DNA from: JAOSJT01 sp035362335
Lineage (GTDB): Bacteria; Bacteroidota; Ignavibacteria; SZUA-365
Assembly: GCA_035362335.1 (NCBI GenBank)
Contig: DAOSDL010000023.1
Span: forward strand, 1 to 64,000
Length of the DNA: 64,000 nt
Direction of reading: 5' to 3'
Shown here one piece after another: positions 8,432-16,166 of this stretch (positions within the stretch are counted from its first letter, which is position 1; each line of letters starts with the position of its first letter). Below the pieces are notes generated by a model, which was given only the letters and a program-made list of their open reading frames with translations, did not search any database and had not been told where the DNA came from. Made by a program: the position numbers and the translations under genes.

Positions 8432-10189
8432 ATGCTCACGGTAAAGGTCGTCCGTTCCACTCTGCTTCCCGCGGTTTTGCTGCTCGCGCTGGTGACGATG
8501 TCGCAGGCGCAGGCGCCGCGCATCCGCGTGGAGATTGCGGGCACCGAGCGTATCGATGCGCGTGTGCTGGAGGAGGAGTTGCGTGCGGCGGGCCTGCTGC
8601 GGGCCGACAGCGCGGCTCTGGCGGCTTTGCCCGAGGCGATCATGCGCCATGCCGAGGCGCGGGCTCTGTATTTTTCGCGGGCCGAGGTGCGTGCGCGGTT
8701 CGAGGATGACAGCAGCAGCGCCCTGCTGCGCATCGAGGTGCACGAGGGTCCGGTGATAACGGTGGAAGCGCTGCGTTTCGAGGGCGCGCGAACATTGAGG
8801 GAAGCCGAGTTGCTGGAGGCCTGCGATACGCGTCCCGGCTCCGTGTTTTCCGAGCAGACACTCAACGCCGACATCGCGCGCCTGCTGGATTTGTACGAGC
8901 GGCAAGGATTTCCCTTTGCGCGCATACGCGTGGGAGAACTCGTGCCGAGGGAGGATTCGGCCGCGGTGTGGTTGACCGTGCCGCTGCTGATCGACGAGGG
9001 CATGGCCTTCACCGTTGAGGAGTTCGTGGTCGAAGGCAATGCCGTCACCGATCCCGATGTGATCATACGCGAAACCCGTCTCGCTCGCGGCGCCCGCTTC
9101 GACAGTGATGCCTTCGTCGACGTGCGTCGGCGGTTGGAGCGCACGCAGTTGTTCACCTCGGTGGCCGAGCCGCAGTTGTTTGTTCGCGATGGCAAAGGCG
9201 GCGTGTTGTTGCGCGTGGTCGAGGGCAACATGAATCTGTTCGACGGCGTGATCGGCTATCAACCTCCACGGGTGGAGGGCGAGCAGGGATATGTCACTGG
9301 TCTGGTCAATGTGAGTTTCCGCAACCTCTTCGGGAGCGGACGCCGCATGGATGCGCGATGGGAGCGCGCCACGAACAGCATTTCGGAACTGAGCATCCGC
9401 TACCTCGAGCCGTGGGTGTTCGGCGTACCATTCAACATCCAGGGCGGGTACCGACAGCGGCAGCAGGATTCGGCATTCGTGCGACGCGACGTCGATCTTT
9501 CGCTCGTCTATCTCGCCACCAGTGATCTTCGCGTGACGCTGAGGGGCACGCGCTCGGATCTCATCGTGTCGGAATTTTCCACGCTGCCATCCTTCACCAA
9601 CAGCGTGAGCGTTACCGGCGGCGTGGACATCGGCATTGATACACGCGACGATGTGTACAATCCCCGCGCGGGTATCGAGCTGCGCAATTCTTACGATGGC
9701 GGCAGCAAGAGCTTCAGCGATGCCGCAGGAGGCGGGCAGCGTTCGGAGTATATTCAGCGCATCGAAGTGGACGCGGCGGCGTATCAGCTTCTTCTGCCAC
9801 GTCTTGTGGCGGCGCTGGGTCTGCATGGCCGCGAGTTGCGCGGTGGCGCTCTGGATATCGGCGATCTCTACCGCCTGGGAGGGGCCACCACGCTGCGGGG
9901 ATATCGCGAGGAACAATTTCTCGGCACACGCCTTGGCTGGGCCAACGCGGAATTACGCTATTCGCTCGGACGTCGCTCCTTCACCTTCCTGTTTTTCGAC
10001 ATTGGCCATATCGAGCAAAGCGGTGATGCCGCGCGCGGACGGGAAGAAATGCGACTCACACGGCGTGGTTACGGATTGGGCTTGCGTTTGGAAACCGGTC
10101 TTGGTATCATGAGCATCAGTTATGCATTGGGCGAAGGGGACGGTTTATCCGACGGGAAAATCCACTTCGGCCTCATCAACGAATTCTGA
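8432..10189 (+). CDS. Omp85/BamA-TamA superfamily outer membrane protein with POTRA domains
   Basis: A 585-residue protein with a signal peptide (about 1-26, MSQAQA). POTRA-like modules follow (for example IRVEIAGTERIDARVLEEEL, ITVEALRFEGARTLREAELLEA and FTVEEFVVEGNAVTDPDVIIRE, within residues about 29-250), then a C-terminal barrel. The L6-loop signature LRGYRE lies near residue 488, after YRLGGATT. RNLFGSGRRMDARWE and DTRDDVYNPRAG are further Omp85 landmarks. Members insert barrels or move proteins or lipids across the outer membrane. It is shorter than canonical BamA (about 800 aa, five POTRA), so a TamA- or patatin-associated type paralogue is more likely than the essential BamA. No Shine-Dalgarno is evident. 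Confidence 0.9.
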   Translation: MLTVKVVRSTLLPAVLLLALVTMSQAQAPRIRVEIAGTERIDARVLEEELRAAGLLRADSAALAALPEAIMRHAEARALYFSRAEVRARFEDDSSSALLRIEVHEGPVITVEALRFEGARTLREAELLEACDTRPGSVFSEQTLNADIARLLDLYERQGFPFARIRVGELVPREDSAAVWLTVPLLIDEGMAFTVEEFVVEGNAVTDPDVIIRETRLARGARFDSDAFVDVRRRLERTQLFTSVAEPQLFVRDGKGGVLLRVVEGNMNLFDGVIGYQPPRVEGEQGYVTGLVNVSFRNLFGSGRRMDARWERATNSISELSIRYLEPWVFGVPFNIQGGYRQRQQDSAFVRRDVDLSLVYLATSDLRVTLRGTRSDLIVSEFSTLPSFTNSVSVTGGVDIGIDTRDDVYNPRAGIELRNSYDGGSKSFSDAAGGGQRSEYIQRIEVDAAAYQLLLPRLVAALGLHGRELRGGALDIGDLYRLGGATTLRGYREEQFLGTRLGWANAELRYSLGRRSFTFLFFDIGHIEQSGDAARGREEMRLTRRGYGLGLRLETGLGIMSISYALGEGDGLSDGKIHFGLINEF

Positions 10190-10199
10190 CATCGACGCC

Positions 10200-11057
10200 A
10201 TGAACACAGCATCACATCGGCAACCACTGCGCGATTTCATCGCATTGCTTCGACCGTTCAATGCCGCCATCGCCTTTCTGGGCATACTCGCCGCGGGCTT
10301 CATGGCCGCGGGCGCGATCCGCGTGGAGCTGCCGCTGCTGCTCGCGGCCTTTGCGGGGACCTTCATCGGCATGGCGGGCAACATACACAACGATGTGTGC
10401 GATATCGCCATCGATCGCATCAACAAGCCGCGGCGCGTGCTCGCTGCGGGGCGCATCGATGCGCGCAGCGCCACACTGCTCGCGGCCGTGTTCGCGGCTG
10501 TGGGTGCGATACTGTCGCTGTTCATTTCCCCCACCGCCACGACCATCGCCCTGGTGAGCATCGCGCTGCTGTACGTGTACAACATTGCGCTCAAGCACAT
10601 CGCGCTTGCGGGCAATGTCGTGGTGGGCGCAGTGACCGGCGCGGCATTTCTGTATGGCGCCGAGGCCATGGGAAACATGGAGGCGGGCATCATGCCCGGT
10701 ATGTTCGCCTTTCTGGTGAATGTCGGCCGCGAAATCATCAAGGATGTCGAGGACATAAAGGGCGACGCAGCCGCCGGAGCGCGGACGCTGCCCATTCTCC
10801 TTGGCGCCCGCAAGGCGACGGCCGTCGCGGCCGTGCTGCTCCTTACCGTGGCGTTAGTGTCCTTCCTGCCCGACATTCGCGAGCGCTACAACCAGCATTT
10901 CAGCGACCACATCATCTTCGTGCACCTTTTCATCGGCTATGCAATTTCCTCGGCAATCGGCATCGGGGCGAAAAGCAATCCGCGCAAGGCCGCCACCATA
11001 CTGAAGTGGGCGATGCTGGCCGGCATCGTTGTACTCACTCTGGGCAGCATACCGTGA
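10200..11057 (+). CDS. UbiA-family prenyltransferase (geranylgeranylglycerol-phosphate geranylgeranyltransferase-like)
   Basis: A 285-residue integral membrane prenyltransferase with about nine hydrophobic segments. The two Asp-rich motifs that bind Mg-diphosphate are present: NDVCDIAIDRINKP (about residues 64-77) and KDVEDIKGD (about 181-189) followed by GARTLPI. This arrangement matches the UbiA subgroup usually annotated as digeranylgeranylglyceryl phosphate synthase-like in Bacteroidota and archaea; the true acceptor could also be a quinone or another lipid. I use the ATG at 10200 because the region upstream of it overlaps the Omp85 gene and the protein aligns from MNTASHRQ. It overlaps the rnhB start by 4 nt. 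Confidence 0.88.
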   Translation: MNTASHRQPLRDFIALLRPFNAAIAFLGILAAGFMAAGAIRVELPLLLAAFAGTFIGMAGNIHNDVCDIAIDRINKPRRVLAAGRIDARSATLLAAVFAAVGAILSLFISPTATTIALVSIALLYVYNIALKHIALAGNVVVGAVTGAAFLYGAEAMGNMEAGIMPGMFAFLVNVGREIIKDVEDIKGDAAAGARTLPILLGARKATAVAAVLLLTVALVSFLPDIRERYNQHFSDHIIFVHLFIGYAISSAIGIGAKSNPRKAATILKWAMLAGIVVLTLGSIP

Positions 11058-11746
11058 GCCGCGTGCTGCTGCATACGCATGGCGACATCGAGCGGGCGCT
11101 GTTCGACCGCGGCGTGCGTCTGCTCTGCGGCGTGGACGAGGCCGGACGCGGTCCGCTGGCCGGTCCGGTGGTGGCGGCGGCAGTGATACTCCCACGGCAT
11201 TGCGCGTTGCCCGGCGTAGCGGACTCGAAAGTCCTGAGCGAGCGCGAGCGCGAAATCCGCGCCCGGGAGATTCGCAGCGCGGCAACGAGTTGGGCCGTGG
11301 CCCGCGTGGAGGCGGAGGACATCGATCGCATCAATATTTTGCAGGCCACCTTGCTGGCCATGCGCCGCGCAGTGGAGCAACTCTCGCCGCAACCCGAGCA
11401 TGTGCTGATCGACGGCAATCGCGGTATGGAGATGGGTATTCCCTTCGACACTGTGGTGAAGGGCGACGCCCGCTGCTTCAGCATCGCGGCCGCATCCATA
11501 CTCGCCAAGCAGGAGCGGGATGCCATCATGCGCGGTTTGCATGAACAATGGCCGGAGTACGGCTTCGCGGCGCACAAGGGCTATGGCACCGCGGCGCATG
11601 TGGAAGCCATTCGGCGGCATGGATATTGTCCGGCGCATCGCCGGAGTTTTACCGTGTCATCACTCACACAACAACAGGGAATGTTCGATGAACAATCAGG
11701 ATTTGGCGAGGTACGGGGAAGACCTCGCGGCAGCGTATCTGGCTGA
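11054..11746 (+). CDS. rnhB: Ribonuclease HII
   Basis: A 230-residue enzyme that cleaves the RNA strand of RNA-DNA hybrids and nicks at misincorporated ribonucleotides. The catalytic acidic residues are all in place: DEAGRG (about residues 29-34), the DGN segment and GDARCFSIAAASILAKQERD, with DSKVLSERERE and the C-terminal HKGYGTAAHVEAIRRHG. The start is a GTG at 11054 that overlaps the UbiA stop (GTGA); no ATG fits the family start better. The frame stays open about 25 residues beyond the last conserved block and overlaps yraN by 59 nt. Confidence 0.95.
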   Translation: MSRVLLHTHGDIERALFDRGVRLLCGVDEAGRGPLAGPVVAAAVILPRHCALPGVADSKVLSEREREIRAREIRSAATSWAVARVEAEDIDRINILQATLLAMRRAVEQLSPQPEHVLIDGNRGMEMGIPFDTVVKGDARCFSIAAASILAKQERDAIMRGLHEQWPEYGFAAHKGYGTAAHVEAIRRHGYCPAHRRSFTVSSLTQQQGMFDEQSGFGEVRGRPRGSVSG

Positions 11747-12050
11747 ACGCGGCTACCGCATTCTCCTTCGCAATTTTCATTTCGGAAAAAGCGGCGAAAT
11801 CGATATCATAGCGCAGGACGGCGACACCACCGTGTTTGTGGAGGTAAAGACCCGCCGGGGCGGCAACCCCGAAGAGGGTCTGTACGCCATTACGCCGACA
11901 AAGGCGCGACAGCTTCGCTCCATCGCGCGCGGGTACATGTTCACCAAGGGCCTGGACGCCCTGCCCTGTCGCTTCGATGTGGTCAGTATCGCCATTGAGC
12001 GGGACAAACCGCTGATTTTGCACATTCCCAACGCCTTAACCTTCATGTAA
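11688..12050 (+). CDS. YraN/UPF0102 endonuclease-like protein
   Basis: A 120-residue member of the YraN family, which has a restriction-endonuclease-like fold. The signature is complete: GEDLAAAYLAERGYRIL, then SGEIDIIAQDGDTTVFVEVKTRR, where the Asp and ExK residues correspond to a PD-(D/E)xK active site. The role in the cell is not firmly established; some members have been linked to DNA processing or recombination. It follows rnhB in the same operon, a common bacterial neighbour pair, and begins inside the rnhB 3' end. The ATG at 11688 follows a CAGGGA motif. Confidence 0.92.
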   Translation: MNNQDLARYGEDLAAAYLAERGYRILLRNFHFGKSGEIDIIAQDGDTTVFVEVKTRRGGNPEEGLYAITPTKARQLRSIARGYMFTKGLDALPCRFDVVSIAIERDKPLILHIPNALTFM

Positions 12051-12054
12051 CGAC

Positions 12055-12534
12055 ATGACAGAAACTCTCGCATCCTGGCATCCTTTTCTCGTGCATTTCG
12101 CCGTGGCCTTCAGCCTGGGCTCCGCCGCTTGCGACATTCTCGATTTTTTCCTTCATCGCCGACGCCTGGAAGAGACGGGCTTCGCGCTGATGATGGCCGC
12201 GCTACCTTTTCTCATACTCGCCGTGATCACGGGCAATCTCGCCGAGGGCTTGATGTACAGCGCCGCCACTGCCCTGCACATCGAGAATCACGTTGCCTAC
12301 GCCAACATTGGCATGTGGGTGTTTTGCGGAGCCGCCATCTGGCGGCTTTTTCTCCATTTGAAAAAACTGTACGCGGGAAGAGTGAAAATCCTCTACGTGT
12401 TCGTGATCACCGCAGCCGCGGCGAGTCTTTACCTGGCGGCCATGCATGGTGGACGCATTCGACACGATGGCTTTCCACCGCGAGAATCCGGCCAGCAGCT
12501 TATGGCGCCATCCGCCGACAGCACGCGCCTCTGA
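12055..12534 (+). CDS. DUF2231 membrane protein
   Basis: A 159-residue protein that starts HPFLVHFAVAFSLGS, the classic opening of DUF2231 proteins (a WHP or HP followed by H in the first helix). Four hydrophobic segments are visible, at about residues 10-28, 43-63, 82-100 and 108-126. The histidines H9, H14, H76, H80 and H130 could bind heme or metal, as suggested for this domain family, but that is inference. The C-terminal 25 residues are soluble and unconserved. It starts 4 nt after yraN and closes the UbiA-rnhB-yraN run. Confidence 0.82.
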   Translation: MTETLASWHPFLVHFAVAFSLGSAACDILDFFLHRRRLEETGFALMMAALPFLILAVITGNLAEGLMYSAATALHIENHVAYANIGMWVFCGAAIWRLFLHLKKLYAGRVKILYVFVITAAAASLYLAAMHGGRIRHDGFPPRESGQQLMAPSADSTRL

Positions 12535-12567
12535 TTTTTCTTTCCCTTTTTGGTTGAAAGGACGCAC

Positions 12568-14757
12568 ATGAGCACTGCACGCATCGCCACTGTTTTTTTC
12601 TGGGTCCTGCTTCCGGTTTGTCTTCCCGCGCAGGGATGGGAGTGGCAAAATCCCCTGCCGCACGGCTTGCTCATCAACGCCATGGCTGCGCTCGACCACT
12701 CGCGCGCCTTCGCGGTATGCAACAACGGGGTGGTGCTCGGCACCTGGGACACCGGGCTCACCTGGTCGCCGCAGCGCCTGGGCAATACGGATTTGCAGGA
12801 CATCGTGCGCATGGGCGACGGCAGTCTCGTCATTGTTTCGGGCGACGGGCATTTCTTCCGTTCCACCGACGACGGAGCAACGTGGCCAGTGGCGCAGCGT
12901 TTTCAGATTTCGCAATCCGTGTACACCTCCGATCTCGAGCGCGCGGATTCCAATACCGTGGTCTGCACACTGGGTGGCGCCATGGTGGCGATCAGCCGCG
13001 ACTGCGGCCAGCAGTGGGAACGAGTGAGCGACGCGCAGCTCAACGGCGAATGGCCGCGCAGCATTTCGGCGCAATCGCCGCGGCTCTGGTGGCTGGTAAC
13101 CTTGCGCAACACGTTCCGCAGCAACGATGCCGGCTTGAGTTGGGAAAGGACCACGGACAGCTTACCCCCGCGAGGATTGCAGCGCTTCACCTTTGTCGAC
13201 AGTCTGCATGGGTACCAGCTTCGCGACGGGCAGTTGCTGCAGACAAGCAACGGTGGCGCCACGTGGAAGGAGATGGATATTTTCGGCTTCGGTGCGGTGA
13301 AATCCGTGGCTGTGGGTGCGGCGCTCGGCGATCACGTGTTCTGTCTGTCGAATGGTCGCTATGTGGTCAATGCCTCGCCGGATCTTGGACAAACCTGGAA
13401 TATCAGCCTCACCGAATCCGCCTTTCAGGATGCGGAAGCGATGTGCATGCTCTTTTTCTCCGGCGAACGCGGGCTGGTTGCCGGCGTGGGCGGGCGCATA
13501 CTACGCACGAGCAACGCCGGGCAGTCGTGGGACATTGTGCATGGACAGGGCTACATCGGCTCGATAGCACACGTGCATTTCGCCGACGCGCAGCGTGGCC
13601 TGGCGTTGACGTATTCGCCCACCGTGTTGCTCAGCAGCAACGGCGGCAAGCGTTGGGACGAATCCATTCCCATACCTGATCACACCTTGGGCGCTTTCGA
13701 CGATGCGCCATCGGGGCGCGTGTTTTGCGTCGGGATATCTTCGAGCAATGCGTATTCGCTGTACAGCAGCAGCGATGTCGGCCGCAGCTGGGAAAAAATC
13801 GGCCCCTTGCCCTTCACCTACGGAGGGAGCGATCCTTCCGCGCAGAATCTCATCCCGCAGTCATTGGTGGCGTTATCCGATGACGAATTCTGGATTTCAG
13901 CCAGTTACGGCTACATGTTCCACAGCAGCAATCGCGGAACGACCTGGGATACGGTGCGCGTGACGGGGATACCGGGAGCGCAGGATTTCGCGGGCGAGGG
14001 TTTCGCGGCGTTTCCTTCCGGCTTGCTGTGCTATGCATTCTTCGGGCGGATAGCGGTTTCCACCGACAGGGGGATGAGCTGGGAAGCCCGAGGCCCCTCG
14101 CCTTCGTCCTCACTGTACAGCGCCACCTTTGTCAATGAGCGCGTATGGCATGTGATCAGCAACGGGCGCCTACAGCGCAGCGTGGATGCCGGGTTCACCT
14201 GGTCCACCATCAGCACGGAGGACGTGAACCTGTATCATTTTCTGGACGAGAACATCGGATTTTACTCCACGCTGACAAACGGAAGCGAAGGCAGTGTCAG
14301 CTGGCTGCACAGCAGCAGCGATGGCGGTCAAAGCTGGCAGCCATCCACGCTGAAGGGCCGCGCCGACTGGTACGGGTGGTTTTTCCTGGATCGCAATCGC
14401 GCCTGGGCCTACGGTCCCGGTGGGTTGATACAACACACGAGCAATGGCGGCGTGCTGTTCACCGATGGCCTTGCCCGCCCGAGCAGTGCCGGCTTGCTCG
14501 GCGAGCTGTATCCTCATCCCCTGCATGTCGGTGGCAGCGCCAACCTCCGTGTCGTGCTTTCCACCGGCGGTCTCATGCAGCTCACCCTGTATGATATCGG
14601 CGGACGCAATCTCGGCACAGTGATGACGGCACCGCTTCCCGCCGGAGAGCATGTTGTTCCGCTCGCGCTACCTGCCACGCTCACTCCGGGGAGCTACCTG
14701 CTGCGTCTCTCGGGCGAGGGCGTGTTTGCTGTGCGTCGATTCAGTGTGGTGGAATGA
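12568..14757 (+). CDS. Secreted BNR/Ycf48-like repeat protein with type IX sorting domain
   Basis: A 729-residue exported protein. A signal peptide (about 1-22, LLPVCLPAQ) precedes about eleven copies of a sialidase/BNR-type motif with the form xGxxW, for example GATWPV, AGLSWERT, GGATWKEM, GQTWNIS, GQSWDIV, GRSWEKI, GTTWDTV and GFTWSTI. These point to a seven-or-more-bladed Ycf48-like propeller. The last 80 residues carry the type IX (Por) C-terminal sorting pattern: YPHP near 645, LTLYDIGGRNLGTV, LPAGEHVV, LTPGSYLLRL and a final RRFSVVE. Such tails direct secretion and cell-surface attachment in Bacteroidota and relatives. The ATG at 12568 has GAAAGGA upstream and begins the signal peptide. 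Function unknown. Confidence 0.87.
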   Translation: MSTARIATVFFWVLLPVCLPAQGWEWQNPLPHGLLINAMAALDHSRAFAVCNNGVVLGTWDTGLTWSPQRLGNTDLQDIVRMGDGSLVIVSGDGHFFRSTDDGATWPVAQRFQISQSVYTSDLERADSNTVVCTLGGAMVAISRDCGQQWERVSDAQLNGEWPRSISAQSPRLWWLVTLRNTFRSNDAGLSWERTTDSLPPRGLQRFTFVDSLHGYQLRDGQLLQTSNGGATWKEMDIFGFGAVKSVAVGAALGDHVFCLSNGRYVVNASPDLGQTWNISLTESAFQDAEAMCMLFFSGERGLVAGVGGRILRTSNAGQSWDIVHGQGYIGSIAHVHFADAQRGLALTYSPTVLLSSNGGKRWDESIPIPDHTLGAFDDAPSGRVFCVGISSSNAYSLYSSSDVGRSWEKIGPLPFTYGGSDPSAQNLIPQSLVALSDDEFWISASYGYMFHSSNRGTTWDTVRVTGIPGAQDFAGEGFAAFPSGLLCYAFFGRIAVSTDRGMSWEARGPSPSSSLYSATFVNERVWHVISNGRLQRSVDAGFTWSTISTEDVNLYHFLDENIGFYSTLTNGSEGSVSWLHSSSDGGQSWQPSTLKGRADWYGWFFLDRNRAWAYGPGGLIQHTSNGGVLFTDGLARPSSAGLLGELYPHPLHVGGSANLRVVLSTGGLMQLTLYDIGGRNLGTVMTAPLPAGEHVVPLALPATLTPGSYLLRLSGEGVFAVRRFSVVE

Positions 14758-14833
14758 GCATCGTCGTGTAAGCCAATGAAGAATGAGAGTAAGGAAGAAA
14801 TGAGGGTAAGGAGGGGCGCTTCGCGGGAACCCA

Positions 14834-14910
14834 GAGAACCCGGAGGGCTTCGCCACACCGAGGGCACAGAGGAGTCGCGGTTTTGCGTCCCTGCGCCTTT
14901 GCGTTGACTC
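14834..14910 (-). repeat. Split-block repeat, copy 1 (partner at 40.4 kb)
   Basis: On the minus strand, two blocks match 40390-40461: AACGCAAAGGCGCAGGGACG (14885-14905) and GGCGAAGCCCTCCGGGTT (14837-14854), separated by 30 nt here and 33 nt in the other copy. Words like GCGCTCTCCGCGCCCTC continue to about 14990. The 364-base gap 14758-15121 contains this, loosely related word repeats and the korB terminator. I see no gene there. Confidence 0.7.
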
Positions 14911-15062
14911 GATTGCGGCGTGGCGCACGGATTGAGCGGTCAGCGACCTCAAACATTCCTCCGTGCTCTCGGCGCTCTCCGCGCCCTCTTCAAATGTATC
15001 CCGCACTCAGCCGGCCCCGAAAATCCCGCGCAGCGTGAGGTTCACGGCAGTATTTGCCACAT

Positions 15063-15100
15063 AAAAAAACAGCGCGTCCCACCGTGAGATGGGACGCGCT
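15063..15100 (-). terminator. Intrinsic terminator of the korAB end of the minus-strand run
   Basis: An 11-bp perfect stem (AGCGCGTCCCA at 15071-15081 with TGGGACGCGCT at 15090-15100) and an 8-nt loop, followed on the minus strand by a run of seven T (plus-strand A at 15063-15069). It lies 22 nt beyond the korB stop codon. Confidence 0.92.
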
Positions 15101-15121
15101 GATCAATTACGGAGCGGGGAA

Positions 15122-16153
15122 TCAGTTGATTTCCCAGGTCTGGCCCTCGCGCAGCAGGGAGTCGAGCGTCATGCTCTTGCCCTTGGCGCGCGCATCTTCG
15201 ATGTGCTCGGTTAGTTCATGTTCGTACACCGAACGTTCGATGTCGAGCAGCACACCCATGGTTTGCGGGTAGCCCTCGAGATCGTTCATCTGAGCGAGAA
15301 TGAAGGCGAGTTCCTTGGACTTCTCGTCGTGAACGAGCAAATCGTCCTTGCTGAATTTATCGAGCGACACGATCACGGGCTTGAAGCCGTCGAGGCGAAT
15401 GCCTTTGTCGTCGTTCTTACCGAACACGAGGGGCTGGCCATGTTCGATGTAGACCGTGTTGTCGCTCTTCGTTTCCTTCTCGGTGTACAGATCGTAGGCG
15501 CCGTCGTTGAAGATCACGCAGTTCTGCATCACATCGATAAACGATGTGCCTTTGTGCTGATGCATGCGCAGCAGCATTTCGCGCAGATGCTTGGGATCGC
15601 GATCCATGGAGCGCGCCACGAAGGTACCCTCGGCGCCGAGCGCGAGCAGCGCCGGATTGAAGGGATGATCGATCACACCCTGCGGGCTGGACTTCGTCTT
15701 CTGTCCGTGTGTGGACGTGGGCGAATACTGTCCCTTGGTCAGGGCGTAGATGCGATTGTTGAACATCATGATGTTGATGTCGATGTTGCGGCGCAGCGCG
15801 TGGATGAAGTGATTACCGCCGATGGAGAGGCAATCGCCGTCGCCGGTGGACACCCACACCGAGAGTTTGGGATGCGCGGCCTTCAATCCCGATGCAATCG
15901 CAACGGCGCGGCCGTGAATGCCGTGCAGGCCGTAGGTTGCCATGTAGTAGGGGAAGCGGCTGGAGCAACCGATGCCCGCGACGATGGCGATGTCTTCCTT
16001 GGCCACGCCAATATCCGGCAGCGCGCGCTGCAACTGGGCGAGCACGGAGTAATCGCCGCAACCGGGACACCAGCGTACGTCCTGGTCGGAGACGAGATCA
16101 CGGGAGGTGAAGGGCTGTATGGTCTTGTCCATTGTCAAATCTTCGCTACTCAT
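15122..16153 (-). CDS. korB: 2-oxoacid:ferredoxin oxidoreductase, beta subunit
   Basis: A 343-residue thiamine-diphosphate-binding subunit of a CoA-dependent 2-oxoacid:ferredoxin oxidoreductase. The ThDP/Mg motif GDGDCLSIGGNHFIHALRRN is present, along with LTKGQYSPT. Cysteines in CPGCGDY (two), GIGCSS and MQNC correspond to the four ligands of the 4Fe-4S cluster seen in two-subunit OFORs. The protein works with KorA to convert a 2-oxoacid (2-oxoglutarate or pyruvate) and CoA to acyl-CoA, CO2 and reduced ferredoxin. It starts 13 nt after the korA stop; a second ATG at 16132 is possible. No separate ferredoxin-like gamma or delta gene is nearby. Confidence 0.95.
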   Translation of the reverse strand: MSSEDLTMDKTIQPFTSRDLVSDQDVRWCPGCGDYSVLAQLQRALPDIGVAKEDIAIVAGIGCSSRFPYYMATYGLHGIHGRAVAIASGLKAAHPKLSVWVSTGDGDCLSIGGNHFIHALRRNIDINIMMFNNRIYALTKGQYSPTSTHGQKTKSSPQGVIDHPFNPALLALGAEGTFVARSMDRDPKHLREMLLRMHQHKGTSFIDVMQNCVIFNDGAYDLYTEKETKSDNTVYIEHGQPLVFGKNDDKGIRLDGFKPVIVSLDKFSKDDLLVHDEKSKELAFILAQMNDLEGYPQTMGVLLDIERSVYEHELTEHIEDARAKGKSMTLDSLLREGQTWEIN

Positions 16154-16166
16154 TTCCTGCCTCGCT

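Noticed and set aside
8417..9916. A 499-codon minus-strand open frame over the Omp85 gene
   Set aside because: The plus-strand gene shows POTRA and LRGY motifs; the antisense frame shows none.
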